From positions 1-5,204 of the forward strand of contig JAHFAC010000160.1 in assembly GCA_023250755.1 (NCBI GenBank): a DNA stretch of 5,204 bases, in the 5' to 3' direction. Source of the stretch: Bacteriovoracaceae bacterium (GTDB lineage Bacteria; Bdellovibrionota; UBA1018). Under the pieces are notes generated by a model. That model made no database searches. It was given only the letters and a program-made list of their open reading frames with translations, and was not told where the DNA came from. Shown here piece by piece: positions 1 to 5,204 of the stretch. Within the stretch, counting starts at the first letter, position 1. The number at the start of each line of letters is the position of its first letter. The position numbers and the translations under genes are program-made.

Positions 1-1
1 A

Positions 2-1234
2 TTTCTCAATCGCGAGGCCAATGACGATCACATGCAAGTCATTTCACTGATCGTAAACACAGCAAGCGGTGGGCCGTGGCCGGGTAAAGACTCTTGCTGG
101 CAGTGTTATCATCCGAAATTTTACCATTCGTTTTGTGCCTTTTGGATTCATTTTTTTGGAATCGATAACCCGATCCCGCGCATTATTTTAGCCCAGTCGA
201 TCAATGTCCTAGCCGGCCTCGCAACTCTTTTGATCGCTAAGCGGTTTTTAGGGCGCCTCAAAGTCAGTGAGAGAACCCGTTGGATGACGTTTGGGCTTTT
301 GGCACTGAATCCCGAACTGCTCGCAATCCATATCCAAGCCACCAACGACAGTTTCGTCATTCTCTTTGGAACGCTGGCCCTTTATTCCACCTGGCGATTT
401 CTGGACCGCTTGGAATCCCGTCACGGCGCTACCTTGATCTTGAGTTCGATTTTAGCTGCCCTCACTAAAGGCTCAGGGTTTGTTGTATTTTTTGCGACCT
501 TATTGTGCCTCATCCTTGGCCTGGGCATGAAGTATAGGAAGAAGCTAGCTACTTATACCGTGATCTTCGTCGTCTCATTCATGGGAATCGTCCCCTGGAT
601 TGGCCCCTACCTTGATTACTATCGCCAATATGGCTCACCTTTCACCATTAATGTTCCGAAAGACCCGTCCCCATCTCTTTTTGAAAAAGAGTACGTCAAC
701 CGCCCAGGAGTGACTTCGATTGCTGATTCTTATTTTACTTTTCGACTTTTCGACCTTTTAAAGACCCCCTACCTTACCCAAGGCAACGACTCCTTCTCAC
801 TTCACCGAACCTCGCTTTGGACTCAACTTTACGCCAGAAGCCAGTTTGCCCATTTTTCGCAATGGCCAGCGACCTGGCAGAGTTTAAACACCTGGCTGCT
901 CAACTCGGGGCGCGTGGTATTTATTTTGGGACTTCTGCCTTTATTTCAGTGTCTCAGGGGCGCATCGTGCAGGTTCTCAAGGTCTTGGGTCTTTCTTTGC
1001 TTCTCAAGCGCATTTGCTTTGATGATCCTAAAAATGACTTATGACTATCGCTGTTTTTGCAGTATGAAAGCGATGTACCTCTATCCAGCGATCCTCTGTG
1101 CTGTGGCTTTTTTTGCAGAAGGGCATGAGGCCACTTCAAGTCAGATCCTTAAAAAAGCGGAGATCCTCGTTTTTTACCTACTCTTTGGATTTTATACTTT
1201 TGATCTCTTGTTTTTAGTGGGGCAGCTCCTTTAA
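2..1234 (+). CDS. GT-C (GT39/ArnT-like) membrane glycosyltransferase, 5'-truncated by window edge
   Basis: Enzymes of this fold take a sugar from a polyprenyl-phosphate donor and add it to an acceptor on the periplasmic face of the inner membrane; donor and acceptor here cannot be read. The first ATG is at 32, but the frame is open back to base 2, and the codons before it read FLNREANDDH, placing E and DD/H where GT-C enzymes keep their catalytic acidic loop. With the ATG as residue 1, CWQCYHP (22-28) matches the WQ.xHPPLYY-like stretch that follows this loop in the family. About eight hydrophobic segments follow (roughly 50-70, 84-100, 106-121, 133-165, 173-192, 290-308, 318-334, 346-362), with a last one at 376-399. 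LTKGSG (144-149) and SLWTQLYA (261-268) also fit GT39-like proteins. The long loop at 193-285 is probably periplasmic. The true start lies upstream of the window. The 3' end overlaps the converging gene by 21 bp. The fold-level call is fairly sure; the subfamily is not. Confidence 0.72.
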   Translation, partial: FLNREANDDHMQVISLIVNTASGGPWPGKDSCWQCYHPKFYHSFCAFWIHFFGIDNPIPRIILAQSINVLAGLATLLIAKRFLGRLKVSERTRWMTFGLLALNPELLAIHIQATNDSFVILFGTLALYSTWRFLDRLESRHGATLILSSILAALTKGSGFVVFFATLLCLILGLGMKYRKKLATYTVIFVVSFMGIVPWIGPYLDYYRQYGSPFTINVPKDPSPSLFEKEYVNRPGVTSIADSYFTFRLFDLLKTPYLTQGNDSFSLHRTSLWTQLYARSQFAHFSQWPATWQSLNTWLLNSGRVVFILGLLPLFQCLRGASCRFSRSWVFLCFSSAFALMILKMTYDYRCFCSMKAMYLYPAILCAVAFFAEGHEATSSQILKKAEILVFYLLFGFYTFDLLFLVGQLL

Positions 1235-3163
1235 AATTCCGTGTTTTTTACAAAATATCATTAAAATCCGCTCTGCCCGAGTGAGATCATATTTTTGAGC
1301 AAGATCCTGGTGTCGAGTTTTGAACCAATCGGCAGCAGCACTTCGAGTCAGGCTCAAAAGTCCAACTAGATAAAATGCACGGTCCACTTGAGCAGAGGTT
1401 AGGGCACTCAAGTGAAGGTAGGAGACTTTTCGTCCAATATTCCCATCCCAACGAAAAGGAACTACCCATTTTTCGAGATGTTGATGCGTTTCTGCCCCTG
1501 GCTCTTCTTCAGCTCGAAGAAGAGGAATTCTTTGGTGTAATTTTAAAAATTCTAGCTTTTTACTCAAGGAGGTAACGCGTGCGTGATCAGGTGACGATTC
1601 TGAATCCGCCAAGCGAATACGTGACTCAAGGTTGTTAATCAACTCACCTAAGAGGGGATGCTCGGTCGGAATTTCAAGATCAGCGTGAAGTGCAATCAAT
1701 TTTCTGATCTCTCGCCTCAGATCTGCAGGTTGGACATTTTGATTCGCCAAATCTTTAATGCGACGTGCCTGAGTCTGAATTTTTTTTGTGCGCACCTCCA
1801 TGAGCTCATTGAGTCTTGAAATTTGCTCAGGACTCAATCCATCGGTAATAGAATAACTAATCGCTCCTTCAAAACTTTTTTCACCCTTAATCAAAGTGGT
1901 CAGGGTCTGGCCATTCATGGCTTCATTGAGAAACTCTGATGCGATTTCGACAAGAAAAGGATCTAATACCGAAAGTTTTCCATCAATCATGAGGTGCGGG
2001 AGGTATTTTGTAAGATCTGTACCCGAGAGCCGATCAAAAGCACTCCATCTCGCAGTGTTTGGCACACTTTCTAGTGAGCTCCCTTGGAGTCCCCAGAAAA
2101 TCGCATCTTCATAGTGTCTAAAGGTATAGCGCGTGGTTTTGGCCCAGTTACCAACCGCCTTTCGAAGAGCCTCCGGGATTGACGGGGGATCCGTAATCAG
2201 TCGGCTGATTTGTAAGTCTCGGAAGGGTGCGCGAGAGGCTGAAGAGAGGATGTGAAAATCCTCCATATTGGCATTGATCAGACCGAGTTTTTGCCCCTGC
2301 TCCTTGAGTTCAGGTCCAACAAAAAAAGAAGCCGTCAGAGAAGTACCACTTAAAAGAGGTGTGGAAGAGATGTCTTTTTGCTTAAGCTGAAGAAAAGCCT
2401 CCTTTGCCGCCTTTTCAGCCTCCTCCCGTGTTGAAAAATTTTTCTTAAAAATTGATTTTACATGGTTTTCAGAGATCAAGGCAACGACACCGTCATAAGT
2501 CTTTGGACCAGTCGGATGAGGTATGACTTCAGCCCCTATAAAAACACTGCTCCTGACCGAAGTGAGATCGCCTGGATTGAGGCGTTCGCTCACTCCCCCG
2601 GAGGTTGCAAAAACTGAGAGAGTCATCCCCCCTCTCTTAGGTGAAGCTTCTGAGAGATCATGAATCGCAGAAAAAACGACATCTAGATAGGGCTGAACCA
2701 AACTCGGCTGACGTCCCATCTCGATGCCGGTGATAATGACGATTGGATTTCTGGTTCTAGCCTGGGGATTGAAACGGATAATAGAGAGCACAGGGTTCGC
2801 CTTACCCCCTAAAACTGTTCGAGCCGCAGCGCCACCGGCTGTGAGTGATTCAATATGGCTTGAAAATTCGACTGGGTTCATCCTCTTGCCAAGCCCATGG
2901 GCAAGTCGGGCCTCTACGGTTTCCCCTCCTAGATCAGAGCGGGTCTGTAGAATGGTTGGACGATCTGAAGCGTAGTAATTCAGTGGCCTTCCGGCTAACT
3001 CACCCTTCACATCCCCTACGGCGATCACAATGACTTCGCGGTGGGTGCGAATTGCCGCCTTAATCACCTCATTGGCTTCGTCATTCATAAATGCAGCATA
3101 GACATCTACTGCCGCTGGGGAAGAGGAGCATGAAGCGATAAAAAGAAGAATCTCTAAGAGCAT
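1214..3163 (-). CDS. Hypothetical exported protein or lipoprotein, 649 aa, unknown function
   Basis: I do not recognise this family. The N-terminus, MLLEILLFIASCSSSP, has a hydrophobic core followed by an I-A-S-C lipobox-like site, so Cys12 could be lipidated. The signal is unusually short, lacks the usual Lys/Arg and carries Glu4. No longer start exists, because an in-frame TAA lies eight codons upstream of the ATG. Residues about 40-235 alternate strand-like segments (REVIVIAVG 42-50, NPIVIITG 139-146, MTLSVFATSGG 180-190, DGVVALIS 224-231) with helices, suggesting an alpha/beta domain. The rest is mainly helical, with a charged, coiled-coil-prone stretch at about 445-515. No further membrane segment is seen, so a periplasmic, membrane-anchored location is inferred. 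It is transcribed divergently from the small lipoprotein gene and converges on the glycosyltransferase. The reading frame is intact over 1.9 kb. The coding call is firm; lipidation is tentative. Confidence 0.82.
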   Translation of the reverse strand: MLLEILLFIASCSSSPAAVDVYAAFMNDEANEVIKAAIRTHREVIVIAVGDVKGELAGRPLNYYASDRPTILQTRSDLGGETVEARLAHGLGKRMNPVEFSSHIESLTAGGAAARTVLGGKANPVLSIIRFNPQARTRNPIVIITGIEMGRQPSLVQPYLDVVFSAIHDLSEASPKRGGMTLSVFATSGGVSERLNPGDLTSVRSSVFIGAEVIPHPTGPKTYDGVVALISENHVKSIFKKNFSTREEAEKAAKEAFLQLKQKDISSTPLLSGTSLTASFFVGPELKEQGQKLGLINANMEDFHILSSASRAPFRDLQISRLITDPPSIPEALRKAVGNWAKTTRYTFRHYEDAIFWGLQGSSLESVPNTARWSAFDRLSGTDLTKYLPHLMIDGKLSVLDPFLVEIASEFLNEAMNGQTLTTLIKGEKSFEGAISYSITDGLSPEQISRLNELMEVRTKKIQTQARRIKDLANQNVQPADLRREIRKLIALHADLEIPTEHPLLGELINNLESRIRLADSESSPDHARVTSLSKKLEFLKLHQRIPLLRAEEEPGAETHQHLEKWVVPFRWDGNIGRKVSYLHLSALTSAQVDRAFYLVGLLSLTRSAAADWFKTRHQDLAQKYDLTRAERILMIFCKKHGILKELPH

Positions 3164-3165
3164 AC

Positions 3166-3176
3166 GGGGTGACCCC
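3166..3176 (-). promoter_or_regulatory. Dyad over the translation start region of the 649-aa gene
   Basis: GGGGT, one base, ACCCC forms a perfect 11-bp dyad directly before the ATG at 3163. In the minus-strand mRNA a run of six G (complement of 3173-3178) is the only purine-rich, Shine-Dalgarno-like element. Four of its G residues could pair with the following CCCC across a UCA loop, which would partly mask the ribosome binding site. The hairpin is short, so a control role is speculative. Confidence 0.25.
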
Positions 3177-3231
3177 CCATCATTTTACAGTGATAGAAAG
3201 CAAACCGTGAGGTTTATTCACTATTTTATTG

Positions 3232-3252
3232 ACTCAATGCATTATATTGAGT
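3232..3252. promoter_or_regulatory. Inverted repeat, candidate shared operator/promoter between divergent exported-protein genes
   Basis: The perfect 7-bp arms ACTCAAT (3232-3238) and ATTGAGT (3246-3252) flank a 7-base spacer. The element lies between the minus-strand ATG at 3163 and the preferred plus-strand start at 3282. It holds TATATT on the plus strand (3243-3248, 5 of 6 to the -10 consensus) and TATAAT on the minus strand (3246 to 3241, perfect). No good -35 sits at the usual distance for either, so any promoter would need activator help. Both -10-like boxes lie inside the dyad, so a bound dimeric regulator could control both genes. This is inferred from layout only. Confidence 0.4.
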
Positions 3253-3266
3253 TATCCCCTGCTCTC

Positions 3267-3275
3267 GAAAGAGAG
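3267..3275 (+). promoter_or_regulatory. Ribosome binding site deciding the GTG start at 3282
   Basis: GAAAGAGAG ends six bases before a GTG at 3282, a good spacing for a purine-rich Shine-Dalgarno sequence. The earlier in-frame starts, GTG at 3207 and ATG at 3237, have no comparable site. They would also add a charged, non-signal-like extension before the lipoprotein signal peptide. Confidence 0.5.
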
Positions 3276-3281
3276 ATCCCT

Positions 3282-3971
3282 GTGCACACTCAGAAAAATC
3301 AAAAAAGAACGCTTCCTTTCCTTGCTTCATTCATCTTAACCCTGAGCCTCATGGCTTGCGGTTCAAAACCTGGAACATCCGAGGCCTATCAGGCCGGCTC
3401 AGAAAACTGCAGCAGCGAGTTTGTTTCTGACTACAACAAGGTCAGCGGCGTCGGAAAATACAACTTCACTCTGGACGAGCTGGAGCGCTTTGAGTTTTTG
3501 GTGGACGAATTTTCTAAAAAATACAAAGATGTCACTTGCAAAGCCGAGGTCACTTACAAAAACAGCATCGAGAAAAAAGCTGAAACCGTCAACGCCAACG
3601 ATGAAGTGACCCAATGGCGTGAAATCATTTCGAAAGCCAAGGCCAGGAGACAGCCCGCTCCTGCCTCAAACTCGAGTAAACCCGCCTTCAGCTATCCTGG
3701 CACCCCAGCTGCCTATGATGGAAGCACCCAAAATTGTAGCAGCATTTTCATCGATGATTATAAAAACATGCTGAATCATGCAAAAAATGCCCTCTCCCGC
3801 CTCGACTACGATTACGCAAAAACCATTATCGCTGAATTCAAAATTCAATATGAAAGCGTCGAGTGCTATGCAAAGTCCGACTCCGATTTGGTTCTCATTC
3901 ACGTCAATAAGCAATGCGACCTGTTTCTAGAGAAAATAAGAACTCTCAGCGCTAAAAATTCTTACAACTGA
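3282..3971 (+). CDS. Small duplicated Cys-containing lipoprotein, unknown function
   Basis: From the GTG at 3282 the protein has 229 residues. It begins with a textbook lipoprotein signal: Lys5, Lys8 and Arg9, a hydrophobic core LPFLASFILTLSL (11-23), then lipobox L-M-A-C with Cys26 as the lipidated residue. The next residues are Gly-Ser rather than Asp, which in enterobacterial rules favours the outer membrane. The mature part holds two copies of one unit (residues 35-88 and 144-197), each of the form AY...NCSS.F..DY...EF...Y..V.C.A, joined by a Lys/Ala-rich then Pro/Ser-rich linker. Each copy has two cysteines 43 residues apart (43/86 and 152/195), which may form disulfides in the periplasm; a further Cys lies at 212. 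The longer frame from the GTG at 3207 gives 254 residues but is less likely on signal peptide and ribosome-site grounds. I recognise no named family. Confidence 0.8.
   Translation: MHTQKNQKRTLPFLASFILTLSLMACGSKPGTSEAYQAGSENCSSEFVSDYNKVSGVGKYNFTLDELERFEFLVDEFSKKYKDVTCKAEVTYKNSIEKKAETVNANDEVTQWREIISKAKARRQPAPASNSSKPAFSYPGTPAAYDGSTQNCSSIFIDDYKNMLNHAKNALSRLDYDYAKTIIAEFKIQYESVECYAKSDSDLVLIHVNKQCDLFLEKIRTLSAKNSYN
3384..3545 (+). repeat. Protein repeat unit 1 of the duplicated lipoprotein
   Basis: This encodes residues 35-88 of the 229-aa product, with N-C-S-S at the start and V-T-C-K-A at the end. It aligns without gaps to the second unit at 16 of 54 positions, including both cysteines, the D-Y pair, E-F, Y and the final Ala. 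DNA-level identity is low, so the duplication is old. Confidence 0.65.
3711..3872 (+). repeat. Protein repeat unit 2 of the duplicated lipoprotein
   Basis: This encodes residues 144-197 of the 229-aa product, with Q-N-C-S-S at the start and V-E-C-Y-A at the end. The Cys-to-Cys distance equals that of unit 1 exactly. The middle (about 160-185) is predicted helical by its heptad-like pattern of Leu, Tyr and Ala. A stretch beginning K-Q-C near residue 210 may be the remnant of a third unit. Confidence 0.65.
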
Positions 3972-4077
3972 GAGGCCACTGAGCCGTTGGCAAGATCAGT
4001 CCTACAATATAATTTAATTCAATAATTTCAATAGATATTATACTCATGTCTATAGTCTCACCACCGGACATTTAGCT

Positions 4078-4110
4078 TAGTCCCTACATAGTCCCTACAT
4101 AGTCCCTACA
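4078..4110 (+). repeat. Three perfect tandem copies of an 11-bp motif (TAGTCCCTACA)
   Basis: The copies lie at 4078-4088, 4089-4099 and 4100-4110 with no spacer and no mismatch. A weaker match (8 of 11) is at 4053-4063. Their period is about one helical turn, so all copies face the same side of the DNA, as in sites for cooperatively binding regulators. The array ends one base before the inverted repeat that overlaps the -35 of the diiron gene, which suggests a regulatory rather than a coding role. Slippage-generated repeats without function remain possible. Confidence 0.9.
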
Positions 4111-4111
4111 T

Positions 4112-4136
4112 ATTGTTGACATATATTGTCAACAAT
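4112..4136. promoter_or_regulatory. Perfect 10-bp-arm inverted repeat, candidate operator
   Basis: The arms ATTGTTGACA (4112-4121) and TGTCAACAAT (4127-4136) are exact reverse complements around the spacer TATAT. The 25-bp size and AT-rich centre are typical of sites for dimeric helix-turn-helix repressors such as TetR or MarR types. The left arm contains a consensus -35 hexamer, so a bound dimer would block RNA polymerase. It could form an RNA hairpin if transcribed from further upstream, but no T-run follows, so it is unlikely to be a terminator. No regulator gene is visible in the window. Confidence 0.6.
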
Positions 4137-4144
4137 TATATATC
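4116..4144 (+). promoter_or_regulatory. Sigma70-type promoter candidate for the diiron gene
   Basis: A perfect TTGACA (4116-4121) is followed after 17 bases by TATATC (4139-4144, 4 of 6 to the -10 consensus). Transcription would begin around 4151-4154, so the mRNA would have almost no leader. That agrees with the lack of any Shine-Dalgarno sequence before the ATG at 4154. Overlapping alternatives for the -10 are TATATA at 4137 (spacing 15) and TATCCT at 4141 (spacing 19). Confidence 0.5.
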
Positions 4145-4153
4145 CTTCTGATT

Positions 4154-4975
4154 ATGGCTGAACTGAGGGCTAAATTTAGGGCTAATTTTAGGAATGATAC
4201 AGGGATTTTTGAAGACAACACTGCCTACTTCTCAACTGAGCTTGAAAATCTGATCAATACTTCATTCAAGAAATCTTGGTCCGTAGATACACAAATCAAC
4301 TGGGATCAGGAAGTCGTTATCCCCTCTGGGATGGATCAGCAAGAATACCTCGATTTAGTGAGCCAACTTTATCACTCTGAAGTCCTGACTATCCATATCT
4401 GCAGTCGCCTGATCCATGAAGTACCTGATTTCCAGGCCAAGCAATTTCTCTGTACCCAGCTTGCCGACGAAGCCCGCCACGCACAGGCCTATTCCAAGTA
4501 TATTGATAAAATCGGAAAACGAACGCCAATCGATCCTGCCATGAAAAAACTCTACGCAAAGGCACTCAAGTGGAATGGCAGCTATATCGCCCTGATTGTC
4601 GCAATTAACGTCGTTCTTGAAACCGAAAGTTTACAACAGCAGCGAAAACGCATCGAAACACTCCCATGCCCGATTTTTCGTGAAATCAATCAAAATGTGA
4701 TCCGAGATGAATCGCGCCATGCGGCCTTTGGCAGCATTTACCTGAAAGACAAACTTTCTGACTTGCCGCTGGTGGAGCGACAGAAAATATTAAAATGGAT
4801 CGGTGGGCTCTGGAAAGGATGGGAAAACGCCAATCGTGGCCGCTATCAAACCGAAGCAGCTGCCTTCTTGCGAACTTCGCAGAATGAGCTAACACAACGG
4901 CATAAAAATCAGATGAATCGCTTCAAAAAAATCGGTCTTATCAAGGCAGAGGTAAAATATGCGTCCACGTTTTGA
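4154..4975 (+). CDS. Ferritin-like diiron protein, AurF/R2-like oxygenase or oxidase
   Basis: This 273-residue cytosolic, mainly helical protein has the complete ligand set of a carboxylate-bridged diiron enzyme. Glu76 is followed after exactly 28 residues by D-E-A-R-H (105-109), and Glu156 after exactly 28 residues by D-E-S-R-H (185-189). Two E-X28-37-D-E-X-R-H motifs are the known signature of AurF-type N-oxygenases and related diiron oxygenases and R2-like proteins. Predicted ligands are Glu76, Glu106, His109, Glu156, Glu186 and His189. Such enzymes activate O2 to oxidise an organic substrate; here the substrate is unknown. The C-terminal tail (225-273) is basic and helical. The ATG at 4154 is the only ATG before the domain, but it has no ribosome binding site. 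The first 13 residues (ending RAKFRANFR) come from a short DNA repeat, so translation may start leaderless or the annotated start may be wrong. The 3' end overlaps the next gene by 17 bp. Confidence 0.8.
   Translation: MAELRAKFRANFRNDTGIFEDNTAYFSTELENLINTSFKKSWSVDTQINWDQEVVIPSGMDQQEYLDLVSQLYHSEVLTIHICSRLIHEVPDFQAKQFLCTQLADEARHAQAYSKYIDKIGKRTPIDPAMKKLYAKALKWNGSYIALIVAINVVLETESLQQQRKRIETLPCPIFREINQNVIRDESRHAAFGSIYLKDKLSDLPLVERQKILKWIGGLWKGWENANRGRYQTEAAAFLRTSQNELTQRHKNQMNRFKKIGLIKAEVKYASTF
4166..4189 (+). repeat. Tandem 12-bp repeat at the 5' end of the diiron gene
   Basis: AGGGCTAAATTT (4166-4177) and AGGGCTAATTTT (4178-4189) differ at one base, and an AGG follows. In frame they encode R-A-K-F and R-A-N-F. 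The TAGGG core is the reverse complement of the CCCTA core in the upstream 11-mers, so related sequences flank the inverted repeat in opposite orientation. This could extend the control region into the coding sequence. Confidence 0.6.
4944..4952 (+). promoter_or_regulatory. Ribosome binding site for the downstream overlapping gene
   Basis: AAGGCAGAGG ends six bases before the ATG at 4959. It lies inside the end of the diiron gene, which supports the short overlapping frame as a real gene with translational coupling. Confidence 0.6.
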
Positions 4976-5204
4976 ATTCAAAACTCTTACGTCTGAGAAT
5001 GAAATTTCATTGTTTGCAAAAGGATATTTGAATGCCTTTAGTAAGCACAGACTGAAACCGCTGCATACCGTGAGCGTGCAAAAATTTCGCGGCTATGATC
5101 GAGTGATCGCTGCATTCGAGAGACCCTGCTCAGAAGAAAATTCAGAAAGAAAAATGATCGCCGGCTATGCTCTCAATTTCTTTCCACACCGCAGTTTCGA
5201 AGAC
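4959..5204 (+). CDS. Unidentified protein, N-terminal 82 residues only (possibly GNAT-like)
   Basis: The frame opens at an ATG with a good ribosome binding site, 17 bp before the end of the diiron stop codon, and is still open at the right edge. The visible part begins MRPRFEFKTL. It has an N-terminal amphipathic helix (about residues 13-27), then strand-like segments around HTVSVQKF (36-43) and RVIAAFER (47-54), a charged turn, and KMIAGYALNFFPH (65-77). A variable helix followed by paired strands ending in an -xGYxLN- segment recalls the N-terminal half of GNAT acyltransferases. The motif that would decide this, the acetyl-CoA loop, would lie outside the window. The overlap suggests co-translation with the diiron protein and a shared pathway. 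The gene call is strong; the family is a guess. Confidence 0.7.
   Translation, partial: MRPRFEFKTLTSENEISLFAKGYLNAFSKHRLKPLHTVSVQKFRGYDRVIAAFERPCSEENSERKMIAGYALNFFPHRSFED

Larger units (their letters stand above)
3972..4153. other. AT-rich intergenic region carrying repeats and the promoter of the diiron gene
   Basis: There is no credible gene between the lipoprotein stop and the diiron ATG. CTCTCAG (3943-3949) and CTGAGAG (3968-3974) form a 7-bp stem with an 18-base loop across the lipoprotein stop codon. No T-run follows, so it is not a convincing intrinsic terminator. The stretch 4003-4045 is very AT-rich and includes a TATAAT at 4008-4013. The right third holds the tandem 11-mers and the inverted repeat described separately. 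Confidence 0.6.

Noticed and set aside
1219..1249. GGGGCAGCTCC dyad followed at a distance by six T as a terminator for the glycosyltransferase
   Set aside because: With a realistic loop only four pairs form, one of them G-U, and the T-run lies more than ten bases away.
1375..1575. Plus-strand frames opposite the 649-aa gene, including this one
   Set aside because: They are short, lack ribosome sites and recognisable features, and lie opposite a long intact minus-strand frame.
3207..3281. GTG at 3207 as the start of the lipoprotein (254 aa)
   Set aside because: It has no ribosome binding site, adds 25 residues before the signal peptide, and runs through the inverted repeat and -10-like boxes.
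3943..3974. 7-bp stem (CTCTCAG/CTGAGAG) at the end of the lipoprotein gene as an intrinsic terminator
   Set aside because: The loop is 18 bases, the stem is short and no T-run follows, so it does not meet the pattern of a Rho-independent terminator.
3987..4013. TTGGCA with TATAAT as an upstream promoter for the diiron gene
   Set aside because: The spacing is only 15 bases and the -35 is weak. The TTGACA at 4116 is better placed, although a second, upstream start cannot be excluded.
4046..4075. Nine-codon open frame as a leader peptide
   Set aside because: It has no ribosome binding site, no residue bias and no attenuator-like hairpins after it.
4078..4136. Tandem repeats plus AT-rich palindrome as a replication origin or CRISPR
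   Set aside because: The repeats are only 11 bp with no spacers, and there is no replication gene or clear DnaA box. TTATCCCCT near 3252 is only a partial match.
4112..4136. Inverted repeat as an insertion-sequence end or attachment site
   Set aside because: There is no transposase or integrase, no second copy and no target duplication in the window; its place over a -35 fits an operator better.

Overview
The window looks like an ordinary chromosomal stretch from a Gram-negative bacterium of moderate GC content. Two genes start with lipoprotein signal sequences (one classical, one short), and a polytopic membrane enzyme of a type that uses lipid-linked sugars sits beside them. I cannot name the taxon. 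A Bdellovibrionota-like or other deltaproteobacterium-like origin is only a guess from the style of the lipoproteins. There are no tRNA or rRNA genes, CRISPR arrays, transposases or phage genes.

Layout. (1) Positions 2-1234, plus strand: the C-terminal part of a GT-C membrane glycosyltransferase. Its reading frame stays open to the left edge, and the ten codons before the first ATG carry an acidic NDDH motif typical of the first periplasmic loop of these enzymes, so the gene starts outside the window. (2) Positions 1214-3163, minus strand: a 649-residue predicted exported protein or lipoprotein of unknown function. It converges on gene 1 and overlaps its end by 21 bp. (3) Positions 3164-3281: a short divergent control region with a 7-bp-arm inverted repeat holding -10-like hexamers on both strands. 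(4) Positions 3282-3971, plus strand: a small lipoprotein built from two gapless 54-residue repeats, each with two cysteines exactly 43 residues apart. (5) Positions 3972-4153: an AT-rich intergenic region with three perfect tandem 11-mers, followed by a perfect 10-bp-arm inverted repeat that contains a consensus TTGACA. (6) Positions 4154-4975, plus strand: a ferritin-like diiron protein with two exact E-X28-D-E-X2-H motifs, the AurF/R2-like ligand set. (7) Positions 4959-5204, plus strand: the start of a gene overlapping gene 6 by 17 bp, with its own ribosome binding site, running off the right edge.

Genes 6 and 7 look like a translationally coupled unit behind a strongly structured, probably regulated promoter, and this is the most interesting part of the window. 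A diiron oxygenase or oxidase whose substrate cannot be read from the sequence is paired with an unrecognised, possibly acyltransferase-like partner. The two divergent exported proteins (genes 2 and 4) may share a control site. The glycosyltransferase has no evident functional link to the others.
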